A DNA stretch of 64,000 bases from CAMTWZ01 sp041749075 (GCA_041749075.1 JBGTBY010000025.1:1-64000); one strand, 5' to 3'; counted from the stretch's first letter, positions 53,641 through 63,265 are shown. The notes: generated by a model not told the origin, from the sequence alone. Made by a program: numbers and translations.

Positions 53641-54903
53641 ATGAACGACAAATTTTTACAAGACTTTTTGAAAACTGGGCTTTTTGACATTGGCGACAGT
53701 GACGAAAGATTGAAGTGGCTTCAAAGTTCAATTGTTGATTTGCAGAAAAATTTTGAAGAAGATTATTCGCTGCTACCTAAACACACCTTAGTTGCACTTG
53801 ACCCGAATATATCCGACTCCGAACCTGTAATGATTGAAACGGAAACAATAATTACAACTCATTGGAAAGCACTCAGAGGAAAATATACTGAGATGCCAAG
53901 AAACATAATAAGAGGAGTTATCATCAACTCATTAAATAATGTTGGATCAGCCGACCCACTTGCTGCAAGGATTATTTATCTAACTGCACTCAATTTTTTC
54001 CCTTATGCAAAACTTAATTCTGAGAAGCACTTAGTAGAAGGTATGCTTAATTCATTGGGAGAGTTTTCAGAGAAGAATGCCACAGCAGAATGGTCATTAA
54101 TTGAAGAAGAACCTTCTTTAAAGTTAGGAACTTTGAAAGTTCCAGGGTTTAAAGTTGGAGCTGTTACACTTGACGATAGTAATTTAAGTGAAGCATTAAA
54201 AGTTGCAGCAAGGCACTCGCCAGAGGGCTATCAGCAACATGCACATTCACAACAATGGGGTGACCATTTTTCTAAAAATGCAACTCCTGCAATAACACAA
54301 CTTATCACTGACGGTATTGCCTCATTAGCAAAGACATTGGATGCAACTTCACTTGAATCTTCTCTAAATAAATTCTTTTCAGATTTTAAAAAAACTTTGG
54401 ATGCAAACTTGAAAACTTCCTTTTCTAGTTTAACTGCCGTTGAAAGACGAAGCAAATTGTTGTGGTGGAAAGAAACACTTTATTCACCATCGCAGAAAAG
54501 AAGTTACAGAGGACTTGATAAAATTCTTTTACCAATATTAATGAGTGAGGACTTAAACTTTCAGGTTCCCGAAATTACTCCTATAAGTGTTGATTATCTT
54601 TTAAGAGATACTTTGTTTCTGTTGAATGATCAAAAAGATGATTCTATTTCTTTTACTTCCTACCTATCAGAAATCGTAAAGGAAGGGAATAAGACAATTT
54701 TGAAACCTTACTTTGAAAATACAGAAGAAGCCGATGGAAGAATCTCCATAACAAATTTTATTTCTCTTTTAGTAAACGATAGAATTAGTGTTAGCTCTTT
54801 TAAAGAGAGAACAGGAATAGATGCAAACGAGCAAATAACTTTTGGTGAGCTATCAGTTGTTGTCTTACACGATTTATTAACCCAACGACTAATAACAGAA
54901 TAA
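53641..54903 (+). CDS. GTPase-associated helical (GASH-like) protein
   Basis: 420 residues from ATG 53641. Mostly helical and soluble with no catalytic motif. The N-terminal segment (FLQDFLKTGLFDIGDSDERL, then LLPKHTLVALDPNIS) and the gene context fit the GTPase-associated system helical domain. Family knowledge: such proteins accompany paired P-loop GTPases in predicted conflict systems and probably act as adaptor or sensor. The stop is 1 bp from the next start. Base composition is far more AT-rich than flanking heme genes. Confidence 0.7.
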   Translation: MNDKFLQDFLKTGLFDIGDSDERLKWLQSSIVDLQKNFEEDYSLLPKHTLVALDPNISDSEPVMIETETIITTHWKALRGKYTEMPRNIIRGVIINSLNNVGSADPLAARIIYLTALNFFPYAKLNSEKHLVEGMLNSLGEFSEKNATAEWSLIEEEPSLKLGTLKVPGFKVGAVTLDDSNLSEALKVAARHSPEGYQQHAHSQQWGDHFSKNATPAITQLITDGIASLAKTLDATSLESSLNKFFSDFKKTLDANLKTSFSSLTAVERRSKLLWWKETLYSPSQKRSYRGLDKILLPILMSEDLNFQVPEITPISVDYLLRDTLFLLNDQKDDSISFTSYLSEIVKEGNKTILKPYFENTEEADGRISITNFISLLVNDRISVSSFKERTGIDANEQITFGELSVVVLHDLLTQRLITE

Positions 54904-54904
54904 T

Positions 54905-55876
54905 ATGGCTGGCAAATGTTCGCAATCCACTTGTTTCCCTGATGAAACAGGCTGCAATGTCGGAGGCTATGAGAATGTCAAAGATTGTAAGCATTACGAA
55001 AAAACAATTGCAGAAAACGAATCAGAAGTTTCAACTCCACTTGACGAATCTTATAGAATTCCTTGGACAGGAAATTCTTTTGGACTGACCGACCTGAATT
55101 TTTTAACTGCTTCTTCCAAAACAATTTTAATCGGTATCACAGGAGTTGCAAGTGCAGGAAAGACAACATTTTTAGCTTCACTCTATTGCCTTCTGAGATA
55201 TGGAAAAAAAATTGGCGATTACAGTTTTGCAAATTCATTAACATTAAACGGTTGGGAAGATATTTCTTGGTATTTAAGCTGGAAAGAAAACGGAAATATT
55301 CAATTTCCGCCTCATACATCTAACAATGCAGGGAGAGTTCCCGGACTTTTACACTTATCATTAAAAAATTCTATAGGGGAAAAAACAGATTTAATTTTCA
55401 CTGATGCACCCGGTGAATGGTTTGACCATTGGAGAAATAATGTAAATAGTGAAAATGCAAAGGGAGCAAAATGGATTCACGATAACAGCGATGCATTTTT
55501 ATTATTTGCGGATTGCGATATGTTGGGAGGAACAAAACGAGGGCAAGCCAAACTTCAAATCAATTCAGTTGCAGACAGACTTTTTGAAAACATTGAAGCA
55601 AGACCCATTGGTTTAGTTTGGTCAAAGTCAGATTGTGAAATTCCTTCTACAACTAAAGACCAAATCTTAGAACATTTACAGCAAAACCCGTATGAACACT
55701 TTAACCAATTCACGACGAGCGTCAAAGAAGGTGAAAACGGAATCTTTCATCAAAGTATTTGCGAGTGCATAAATTGGATTATTGAAAAACTAAAGAGTAA
55801 TATCAATTCACAACCGCAAATCATTTCTTTAATTCCAGAAGATATGTTTCTGTCAAAACGAGTAGTAAATGGATAA
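54905..55876 (+). CDS. P-loop GTPase 1 of a double-GTPase system
   Basis: 323 residues. A Cys motif at the N-terminus (Cys5, 10, 17 and 28) may bind zinc. The GTPase core has G1 ITGVASAGKTTFLASLY, G3 FTDAPGEW and G4-like LVWSKSDCE. This is the TRAFAC-like double-GTPase architecture. It overlaps the second GTPase by 8 bp, so equal production and heterodimer formation are plausible. Role inferred from the family: a regulated switch controlling the downstream effector. Confidence 0.78.
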   Translation: MAGKCSQSTCFPDETGCNVGGYENVKDCKHYEKTIAENESEVSTPLDESYRIPWTGNSFGLTDLNFLTASSKTILIGITGVASAGKTTFLASLYCLLRYGKKIGDYSFANSLTLNGWEDISWYLSWKENGNIQFPPHTSNNAGRVPGLLHLSLKNSIGEKTDLIFTDAPGEWFDHWRNNVNSENAKGAKWIHDNSDAFLLFADCDMLGGTKRGQAKLQINSVADRLFENIEARPIGLVWSKSDCEIPSTTKDQILEHLQQNPYEHFNQFTTSVKEGENGIFHQSICECINWIIEKLKSNINSQPQIISLIPEDMFLSKRVVNG

Positions 55877-56726
55877 TACAAAGGAAAATAATGTTTTAAT
55901 TATTGGTGGACCCAATGCAGGTAAGACTCATTTTGGCGGTCAACTTTATGGCAGACTAAATAGCCGTAAATTCAGATATAAGATTGCACCACACAACCGA
56001 CCAAGCGACCTTACTATTTTTCAAGATGTGATTGACAAACTTGCAGAAGGAAAAAGAGCAGGTCATACAGAAGCATCAGCAAACAGAAATATTGAGCTAA
56101 TAATTGATGATGAAAACGGCAACAAAATAGTTTTTGCTTTTCCTGACTACGCAGGCGAGCAAGTAAAATCTATAGTAGAAAGTAGACGAATAAACACAAT
56201 TTGGAAAGAGTATATTGATGCAAGTAGTTCATGGATGCTGTTTGTTCGCCTAGATGAAATTCCACCACTGGAAGATATTATCAATAGAGGGATTCCAAGT
56301 GCAGAGGAAATGCAGAAAAGGCAATCTCAAGCACCACCAGTGAAAATATCTGATGCAGCACATTTTGTTGAACTGCTGCAAATACTTTTATACGTAAAAG
56401 GAATTCCATCATTTAAAAAAATTAAGAAGCCGAATCTTGCAATAGTCTTGTCATGTTGGGATGTTCTAAATTTACCTGACAACACTTTGCCTTATGAAAT
56501 ATTAAAAGAGAGATTGCCGTTACTCTATCATTTCGTAAAAAACACATGGGCGGAGAATTCAATTAAAATAATCGGGCTTTCGTCAACAGAAAAATCTTTA
56601 ACCGATGAAGCCGATGAAGAATATATTGACCGAACACCAATCAACTTCGGATATTTCATCAATACAGAAGGTGAGAAAAAGGAGGACTTAACTTTATCAA
56701 TACGAACACTCATTGGAACTGAATAA
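55869..56726 (+). CDS. P-loop GTPase 2 of a double-GTPase system
   Basis: 285 residues. G1 VLIIGGPNAGKTHFGGQLY, G3 AFPDYAGEQVKS, G4-like VLSCWDVLN. It differs in sequence from the first GTPase and lacks its Cys motif. Overlaps the effector gene by 14 bp. Paired unlike GTPases next to a GAP1-type protein are a known arrangement in computational surveys of NTP-dependent conflict systems; biochemical roles are not known to me. Confidence 0.78.
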   Translation: MDNTKENNVLIIGGPNAGKTHFGGQLYGRLNSRKFRYKIAPHNRPSDLTIFQDVIDKLAEGKRAGHTEASANRNIELIIDDENGNKIVFAFPDYAGEQVKSIVESRRINTIWKEYIDASSSWMLFVRLDEIPPLEDIINRGIPSAEEMQKRQSQAPPVKISDAAHFVELLQILLYVKGIPSFKKIKKPNLAIVLSCWDVLNLPDNTLPYEILKERLPLLYHFVKNTWAENSIKIIGLSSTEKSLTDEADEEYIDRTPINFGYFINTEGEKKEDLTLSIRTLIGTE

Positions 56727-59700
56727 TATTATAATTCATCAAGCATTTTATGGCGAAGTTAGCAGGGCTCATTCATGTATTAAACAAACAATCGTTGACC
56801 CCGAATTAACTTCGTTCTTAATTGCCTTTACAGACAGACCAGCGGCACTTCCGCCTGGCGTAAGTCTTCTTTCATACCTTTCAGGTGGTGCTTACTCAAA
56901 GTATTTTATTTTTACGAAAACATTTTCAGACCAATCTGCAACGAGAGCAGGAATGGTATTCACTCATTGTCTAATCATCAATCAAACAGACATTGATTCT
57001 ATTCATAACCTTCAAGATGTATTTTCTCTTTTTGTTGAATCAACAGAAAATAAGAATGATGAATTGAAAGAAATACAAATTGAGTGTTCTAAAACAGGTC
57101 CATTTTCACGGCGAAGAAAACAACCGCAGTATATTCAACAAACCATTTCTGCATTCATAAGTGGAATAAGTCCAATTCTGTTTTCAGGAGATATTGCTAC
57201 ATTCAGCAACGCACTTCAACAAATTTGGAATTCACCAAACAAAGGAGCAAGAATAAAACTGAAATTTAGAATCAGTTTTACTCCGTCCGACATTGAAAAT
57301 GCAAATGACTTAACAATCGTTTCAATTCAAAAAGATTTTTTGCCGAAGTGGCAAGGCCAATCAATTATTCATGGTGGGAATCAAGAAGCTATTGATATTA
57401 CTTCTCATTCCGAAGCATTATTTCTTGGTTACAAAGAAGAAAACCCGTTTCATAATTTCTTAGTTGAACTAAATGTAAGTTTAGCAGAGGTTCAGAATTA
57501 TGGTCAGTTTGAAAAGGTTTATGCGAATTACATTTCAATTGAAATAATTGACGATGCAAATGTTCTTAGGCAAGAAATTAGAGTATTATCAAAATTTTCT
57601 CCCAATTCAGCTGATGGCATAAAAATAAAAGACAAATTTGTTGATCGACTGTCAATACTTATTAAAAATAAGCAAGACTCAAATATAAAGGCACTTAGGA
57701 ATATTGATTGGTCAGCGTATGCAGATGGCGAAAGAAAAGGGAAGCAAATTGTGTCTGAATTCATTGAGAGTGAATTTGAAAATCCAAATCAAAAACAATT
57801 TCAATCATTATCAGAACTTGTTGACCTTTCATTAAGCGACACTACTAATAATTGGTGGCATGTTTCAATTAGCGTAACCATTGATTCACTTTTCAAAAAG
57901 CAAAATGAATCTTCTTTAAAGAATATTTGGCAGTTGATGGAGATATCAGATACGACCTTGAAGCATCTTTTGTCAATTGTTTCCACTGCTAAAGACTGTG
58001 ATATTATTTTAAGAAAGTCATTGCCTAAAAAACTAAAGACAGAAACTTGCAAAACAATAGAAGCAATTGCTCAAAAGAATAATTGGTATTTGCTTCATGC
58101 GGATATTTTGCTCAAACACTTATCAATTGATATTGCCTTAGAAAAGCAACTTGATGTAGAACACAAATTATCATTGGCTGATTCTGTTGGGGTAAAATAT
58201 ATTGCAGAGAAACTAACTTCTGAACAGCTAATTGAGAGTGCATTGAAGAATCGCAACAGCAAATTAATTGAGTTTTCAGTTGAGTTAATACTGAATAATA
58301 TTTCGTTGCTTAAAGACATTGACCTTTTAGTTGATGGCTGGCTTGAAATATGGACTTCGGTAGTTCTTAAAACAAACAATATCTTTAACGGCTTACAAGG
58401 AAAAGAGCAATCAATTGTTTTTACTTTATTAGACTTGATTGCTAAAGGAAAAAATGTAAATGCTACTTTAGTTGGATTAATTGCTGACTCACAATTTTCG
58501 GATATATCTGAATACAAAAACAGAAGTAAGATTTGGTCAGCCATAACTCCAATTCATAAAGAAAAACTTCTTACTGCAACCACTCAAAGCGTGTTAGACA
58601 ATTTGATATCAGGTAAAATTCAAGTTGGCACAATTGAATCTGAAATATCGGATAGAATTATTTCTGATGCTTTCATGTCTAAATTTCTATATGACAATAA
58701 AATCAACATTGAGCCAGTCATTACGCTATATTCAAGTTTAAATAACTTAAAAGATAGCTTCCTTGCAGATTACATTAGTTACTTCACAAGCACAATTACA
58801 GAAGCTCAAGCAAAAAAACTTGGCGACTTAGTTAGAAAAAACCAGTTCAATAAATCGGCAAGAAGTATCTATGATAAAGCGAAATATAACAACTCATTTA
58901 AGCCTGCTTATGAAAACTGCAAAGAACTTGTTACTTCTAATTGGTGGGAATCCATTTTAGGTTCTGGATTTTCTACAAAGGAACCTCTGAAACCAAGTCC
59001 CGCTTTTTATCCATCACATACAACCGAACATAAGAGTAGAGCTGAATTGCCAACAATAGTAATTCTTACTGCAATCAATGATGAATATTCTGCCGTTAGG
59101 AAACATTTGAAGGAAGTAGTGGAGGCAGACCAAAACGACACAAACTATGAAGCAGGAATATTTGAATTTAATGGAAGGGAAATTGCGAAAGTTGTAATTA
59201 GAGAATGTGGAGTAAAGAATACAACAGCTTCACAAGAAACTGAAAGGGCAATTCAATACTTCGCACCTGATGCAATGTTCTTTGTAGGCATAGCAGGTTC
59301 AAGAAAGCCAAATGATTTTTCAATCGGTGATGTAATATTTCCCGAAAAGGTTTACTCATATGAAGGCGGGAAATCCGAAAAAGATTCTTTCGTTGCAAGA
59401 CCAGACGTAGCAAGTATAACTTTTACATTAATGGAAACTGCAAAAAAAGAGAGAAGGAAAGAGGATTGGAAAGCTCTCATTAAAGGTAATTGGGATACAG
59501 AAGTAAAAGCAGACTTAGGCGTTATCGCATCAGGTGAGCAGGTGGTAGAACATTATTATTCTGACATTGGAAAAATACTGACTGAACATTACAATGACAC
59601 ATCTGCTGTAGAGATGGAAGGATTTGGATTTGCTAAGGCGGCAAACCGACAAGGTCGGGAAACAAGCAAAGTTTTAATAGGAATAGTTAGAGGTATTTCA

Positions 59701-59832
59701 GACATAATTGAACAACCATCAAAAAAGAAAAAGTATAAAGACAACGACCGCAGACCTTCAAATGCAAAACAAATTGCTTCTGATACGGCAGCAGCATTTG
59801 CTTTTTGGTTAATACTAAAAACATACGAATAA
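56713..59832 (+). CDS. GAP1-type protein with C-terminal nucleosidase/phosphorylase domain
   Basis: 1039 residues from TTG 56713, the first start that keeps the family N-terminus NNIIIHQAFYGEVSRAHSCI. Residues 1-165 match GAP1-N; 170-770 are a long helical repeat-like middle region; from about 777 (LPTIVILTAINDEYSAVRKHL) to the end is a PNP/MTA-SAH nucleosidase fold. Expected catalytic parts are present: FFVGIAGSRKP, the EMEG motif in SAVEMEGFGFAKA, and the base-binding Asp in IVRGISDIIE. The likely effector activity is cleavage of a purine nucleoside or nucleotide-derived signal. There is no ATG in the region of the start. Confidence 0.8.
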   Translation: MELNNIIIHQAFYGEVSRAHSCIKQTIVDPELTSFLIAFTDRPAALPPGVSLLSYLSGGAYSKYFIFTKTFSDQSATRAGMVFTHCLIINQTDIDSIHNLQDVFSLFVESTENKNDELKEIQIECSKTGPFSRRRKQPQYIQQTISAFISGISPILFSGDIATFSNALQQIWNSPNKGARIKLKFRISFTPSDIENANDLTIVSIQKDFLPKWQGQSIIHGGNQEAIDITSHSEALFLGYKEENPFHNFLVELNVSLAEVQNYGQFEKVYANYISIEIIDDANVLRQEIRVLSKFSPNSADGIKIKDKFVDRLSILIKNKQDSNIKALRNIDWSAYADGERKGKQIVSEFIESEFENPNQKQFQSLSELVDLSLSDTTNNWWHVSISVTIDSLFKKQNESSLKNIWQLMEISDTTLKHLLSIVSTAKDCDIILRKSLPKKLKTETCKTIEAIAQKNNWYLLHADILLKHLSIDIALEKQLDVEHKLSLADSVGVKYIAEKLTSEQLIESALKNRNSKLIEFSVELILNNISLLKDIDLLVDGWLEIWTSVVLKTNNIFNGLQGKEQSIVFTLLDLIAKGKNVNATLVGLIADSQFSDISEYKNRSKIWSAITPIHKEKLLTATTQSVLDNLISGKIQVGTIESEISDRIISDAFMSKFLYDNKINIEPVITLYSSLNNLKDSFLADYISYFTSTITEAQAKKLGDLVRKNQFNKSARSIYDKAKYNNSFKPAYENCKELVTSNWWESILGSGFSTKEPLKPSPAFYPSHTTEHKSRAELPTIVILTAINDEYSAVRKHLKEVVEADQNDTNYEAGIFEFNGREIAKVVIRECGVKNTTASQETERAIQYFAPDAMFFVGIAGSRKPNDFSIGDVIFPEKVYSYEGGKSEKDSFVARPDVASITFTLMETAKKERRKEDWKALIKGNWDTEVKADLGVIASGEQVVEHYYSDIGKILTEHYNDTSAVEMEGFGFAKAANRQGRETSKVLIGIVRGISDIIEQPSKKKKYKDNDRRPSNAKQIASDTAAAFAFWLILKTYE

Positions 59833-60180
59833 TGAACCAAATCAATTTACAAGCACATTGCCAAAGCCACACAAGCCCAAGCACAGACCAAAGCTTAGTC
59901 AAAGAGCTTGCAAAGCCTACGCAGGACAAAATTGTTTTTATAAAATTTCCAACGCTTCTAAAAAAATAAAAAACGCAACGCACAGCCGACTCGACAATGA
60001 CACAGAAACTCAATATTGACAATGGTTTGCAAGGACGGTGGATAACGCGGGTTTGGTAAAAGTGGCGGTTCAGTGTTCCTCAGACACATTTGTGGTTAAT
60101 CAAAGTTTGGTTCTCCACATCAACTTTTGTGGTAAATATCATCACCTTCGCCAAGCCCGAAAACGTTAGCTGATTCTCCC
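59833..60180. other. Gap between the GTPase system and DUF3024
   Basis: 348 bp without a supported gene. Its right half (60041-60170) is an attC-like element; the left half is AT-rich with no recognisable feature. Confidence 0.6.
60041..60170. other. attC-like recombination site candidate
   Basis: GATAACG-CGGGTTTGG (60041-60056) is mirrored by CCAAGCCCG-AAAA-CGTTAGC (60151-60170), 14 of 16 positions complementary, about 95 bp apart. This resembles the R"-L" / L'-R' layout of integron cassette attC sites, ending 10 bp before the DUF3024 start. No integrase gene is in the window, and the R box does not match the strict GTTRRRY form. Confidence 0.4.
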
Positions 60181-60528
60181 ATGTCCCTCGACCTCTCCTC
60201 TAATCCAGAAATTCTTGCCACGATGGAAGCTTACCTCGCATCCGTTCGTCCTCCAGCAGAGATCAGACCCAAACTTGATCTTAGCTATGAGCTGAATGGC
60301 AAAAGCGTGATTCTTTACGAAATCAGACCGGCTTTGGGCGCTCCACATGAATTTCAACATCAACCCTTTGCAAAAGCGACAATTGTGAAGAGCAGAAACC
60401 CATGGAAGGTGTACTGGATGCGTGCAAGTCTCAAATGGGATGCCTATGATCCCAAGCCAACGGTCAAAACAGTAGTTGCCTTTCTCAAACTTGTCAAAGA
60501 AAATACTTATCCCTGCTTCAAAGTCTAG
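60181..60528 (+). CDS. DUF3024 protein
   Basis: 115 residues. Features KLDLSYELNGKSVILYEIRP and KVYWMRASLKWDAYDP are those of DUF3024, small proteins often found in defence islands and integron cassettes. No function is known. Base composition is normal, unlike the GTPase genes just upstream. HsdM starts 73 bp after its stop. Confidence 0.8.
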   Translation: MSLDLSSNPEILATMEAYLASVRPPAEIRPKLDLSYELNGKSVILYEIRPALGAPHEFQHQPFAKATIVKSRNPWKVYWMRASLKWDAYDPKPTVKTVVAFLKLVKENTYPCFKV

Positions 60529-60601
60529 CCCCCCCCTTGCTTCTCCCCCTCAATCTCCGCATGTTGCGGGCTCTTCCATACATCACACACAGACCGATTT
60601 C

Positions 60602-62056
60602 ATGTTCGAGCAGACCTTTAAAAACATTGACGATATCCTTCATAAAGACGCGGGATGCGGCAGTGAGTTGGATTATGTGGAGCAAACGTCCTGGATTTTG
60701 TTCCTCAAGTATTTGGATGACCTAGAGAAGGATCGTGCCACGGCGGCCGAGCTGACGGGCAAATCCTATTCTCCGATCATCGATCCATCCTATCAATGGA
60801 CGGTCTGGGCAATGCCGAAGGGCGCGGATGGGAAGCTGGATCACCAGAAAGCGCTGACCGGCGACGATCTCAATGAGTTTGTGAACAACTCGCTGTTTCC
60901 GTACCTGAAGAAGTTCAAGCTGAGTGCCGAGAGTGCCGATACGATCGAGTACAAGATCGGGGAGATTTTCAGCGAGCTGAAGAACCGCATCCAAAGCGGG
61001 TACAATTTGCGGGAAGTGGTGAATCGCATCGATGAGTTGCGGTTCCGCACGCATGCCGAGAAGCATGAGATGAGTCACCTGTATGAGGCCAAGATTCAGA
61101 ATATGGGCAATGCGGGTCGGAACGGGGGCGAATACTACACGCCGCGTCCGCTGATCACGACGATTGTGAAGGTGGTGGCGCCCAAGATCGGCGATACGAT
61201 TTATGATGGAGCCGTTGGCAGCGCGGGATTCTTGTGCGAGGCCTTCGATTACCTGAAATCGGGCAAGGAACTCAGCACGAAGGAATGGGAAACGCTGCAG
61301 AAGCGCACGTTTTACGGCAAGGAGAAGAAGTCGCTGGCGTACATCATCGGCATCATGAACATGATTTTGCACGGTGTGGAAGCCCCCAATATCGTCCATG
61401 CCAACACGCTGGCCGACAATCTGGCCACGATTCAGGAAAAGGACCGCTTTGATGTGGTGCTTGCCAATCCGCCGTTCGGTGGAAAGGAACGCGCCGAGGT
61501 GCAGCAGAACTTCCCGATCAAGACGGGCGAGACCGCGTCGCTCTTTTTGCAGCATTTCATCAAGATCCTGAGGGCGGGCGGAAAAGCCGGGGTGGTGATC
61601 AAGAACACCTTTTTGAGCAATACCGACAACGCCACGGTGGCCATCCGCAAAACCTTGCTCGAGAACTGCAACCTGCACACGGTGTTGGATTTGCCAGGCG
61701 GAACGTTCACTGGTGCCGGCGTGAAGACTGTCGTGCTGTTCTTCGAAAAAGGAAAACCCACTCAGAAGGTCTGGTTCTATTCGTTGAATCTCGATCGCAA
61801 TTTGGGCAAAACCAATCCGCTGAATGAGAATGATCTGGCGGACTTCGTCACCTTGAGTCAGACAAAAGCGCTATCGGAGAATTCTTGGATTGTGGACATC
61901 AAGGACATCGATCCGAAGACCCTCGACCTGAGCGTGAAGAACCCGAACAAGAAAGAAGAAGCCGCACTGCGTCAGCCACAAGCCATCTTGGAAGAAATGA
62001 AAGCGCTCGATGAAGAAAGTGCGGAGATTTTGGCTTCAATTTGGGAATTGGTATGA
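60602..62056 (+). CDS. hsdM: Type I restriction-modification methyltransferase HsdM
   Basis: 484 residues from ATG 60602, MFEQTFKNIDDILHKDAG. HsdM N-terminal helical domain (to about 130), then the N6-adenine methylase core with the SAM region DGAVGSAGFLCEAFDYL and the catalytic NPPF in VVLANPPFGG. It methylates adenine at the site set by HsdS. Overlaps hsdS by 4 bp. Composition is GC-rich and uniform. Confidence 0.95.
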   Translation: MFEQTFKNIDDILHKDAGCGSELDYVEQTSWILFLKYLDDLEKDRATAAELTGKSYSPIIDPSYQWTVWAMPKGADGKLDHQKALTGDDLNEFVNNSLFPYLKKFKLSAESADTIEYKIGEIFSELKNRIQSGYNLREVVNRIDELRFRTHAEKHEMSHLYEAKIQNMGNAGRNGGEYYTPRPLITTIVKVVAPKIGDTIYDGAVGSAGFLCEAFDYLKSGKELSTKEWETLQKRTFYGKEKKSLAYIIGIMNMILHGVEAPNIVHANTLADNLATIQEKDRFDVVLANPPFGGKERAEVQQNFPIKTGETASLFLQHFIKILRAGGKAGVVIKNTFLSNTDNATVAIRKTLLENCNLHTVLDLPGGTFTGAGVKTVVLFFEKGKPTQKVWFYSLNLDRNLGKTNPLNENDLADFVTLSQTKALSENSWIVDIKDIDPKTLDLSVKNPNKKEEAALRQPQAILEEMKALDEESAEILASIWELV

Positions 62057-63234
62057 AGCCGGGCTGGGAATTAAAGAAGTTCAAAGATGTATGTGATTAT
62101 GAGAAGCTGCAGGGTTTCCATAAAGGGTTACCATATGTCGGACTTGAGAATATCGAATCCAATACAGGACGTTTTTTAGGTAGCCTAGCGCCCCAAATAG
62201 TAAAAAGCACAACTTTTTTATTCAGTGAAGACCATGTTTTGTACGGAAGGCTTCGACCATACCTCAATAAGGTCTTACTTCCAGATTTCAAAGGTCATTG
62301 TTCAACTGAGATTTTCCCAATTCGTGTTAAAGAGGAGTTATTGAGGGAATATCTGTTTTATTGGTTGACCTCTGACGAAGTGGTAAGTAAAATTGATGCT
62401 ACTTGGACTGGTGCAAGAATGCCTAGGGCGAATATGAACCAGGTGCTTGAATTTGATTTAGCTGTCCCTCCCCTCCCCGAACAGCAACGAATCGTATCCA
62501 TCTTAGACGACGCCTTCGCCGCCATTGCCAAGGCGAAAGCCAATGCCGAACAGAACCTCAAAAACGCCAAAGAACTGTTTGAAAGTTATTTGCAGGGCGT
62601 GTTTGAGGATGGGGATTGGGGTTTTGTAAAACTGGCTGCATTTGCTACTGACATCACTGATGGTGATCATATGCCTCCACCAAAATCAGATACCGGCTTG
62701 CCATTCATTACTATTTCGAATATCAATAAGCAAACCCATAAAATTGATTTCTCGGATACCTTCAAAGTTCCAGAAAAATACTACAACAGCTTAAAGCCGA
62801 ACAAAAAACCTCAAAAAGGTGATGTGCTTTATACTGTTACTGGTTCATACGGAATTCCTGTTTTGATTGAAAATGATGTCAATTTTTGTTTTCAACGGCA
62901 CATTGGATTGATTCGACCAAGTAATAAGCTCAATAGCAAACTTCTATACTATTGGATTTTGTCACCTCAAGCTTTTTCACAAGCAAATGAAACAGCAACA
63001 GGTACTGCCCAGAAAACCGTTTCTCTATCGTCATTGAGGAATTTCGACTTCCCAAGTATTCCAATACAAGAACAACAATCCATCGTCCGCCGCCTTGATG
63101 CCATTCGTGCCGAGACGCAAAAGTTGGAAGCGATCTACCGGAAGAAATTGAATGATCTGGACGAGTTAAAGAAATCCATCCTGCAGAAGGCGTTTAAGGG
63201 GGAGTTGGGGACGTCGGATAAGGTTGCGGTGTGA
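62053..63234 (+). CDS. hsdS: Type I restriction specificity subunit HsdS
   Basis: 393 residues from ATG 62053 (ATGA with hsdM). Two target-recognition domains (about 1-135 and 190-335) alternate with conserved spacer helices (LPEQQRIVSILDDAFAAIAKA and IQEQQSIVRRLDAIRAETQK). The recognition domains are AT-rich, while the spacers have the GC content of hsdM, the mark of domain replacement by recombination. HsdR is not in the window. Confidence 0.94.
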   Translation: MKPGWELKKFKDVCDYEKLQGFHKGLPYVGLENIESNTGRFLGSLAPQIVKSTTFLFSEDHVLYGRLRPYLNKVLLPDFKGHCSTEIFPIRVKEELLREYLFYWLTSDEVVSKIDATWTGARMPRANMNQVLEFDLAVPPLPEQQRIVSILDDAFAAIAKAKANAEQNLKNAKELFESYLQGVFEDGDWGFVKLAAFATDITDGDHMPPPKSDTGLPFITISNINKQTHKIDFSDTFKVPEKYYNSLKPNKKPQKGDVLYTVTGSYGIPVLIENDVNFCFQRHIGLIRPSNKLNSKLLYYWILSPQAFSQANETATGTAQKTVSLSSLRNFDFPSIPIQEQQSIVRRLDAIRAETQKLEAIYRKKLNDLDELKKSILQKAFKGELGTSDKVAV

Positions 63235-63265
63235 AAAAGCGAGGAACAGGTATGTTATTACAATT

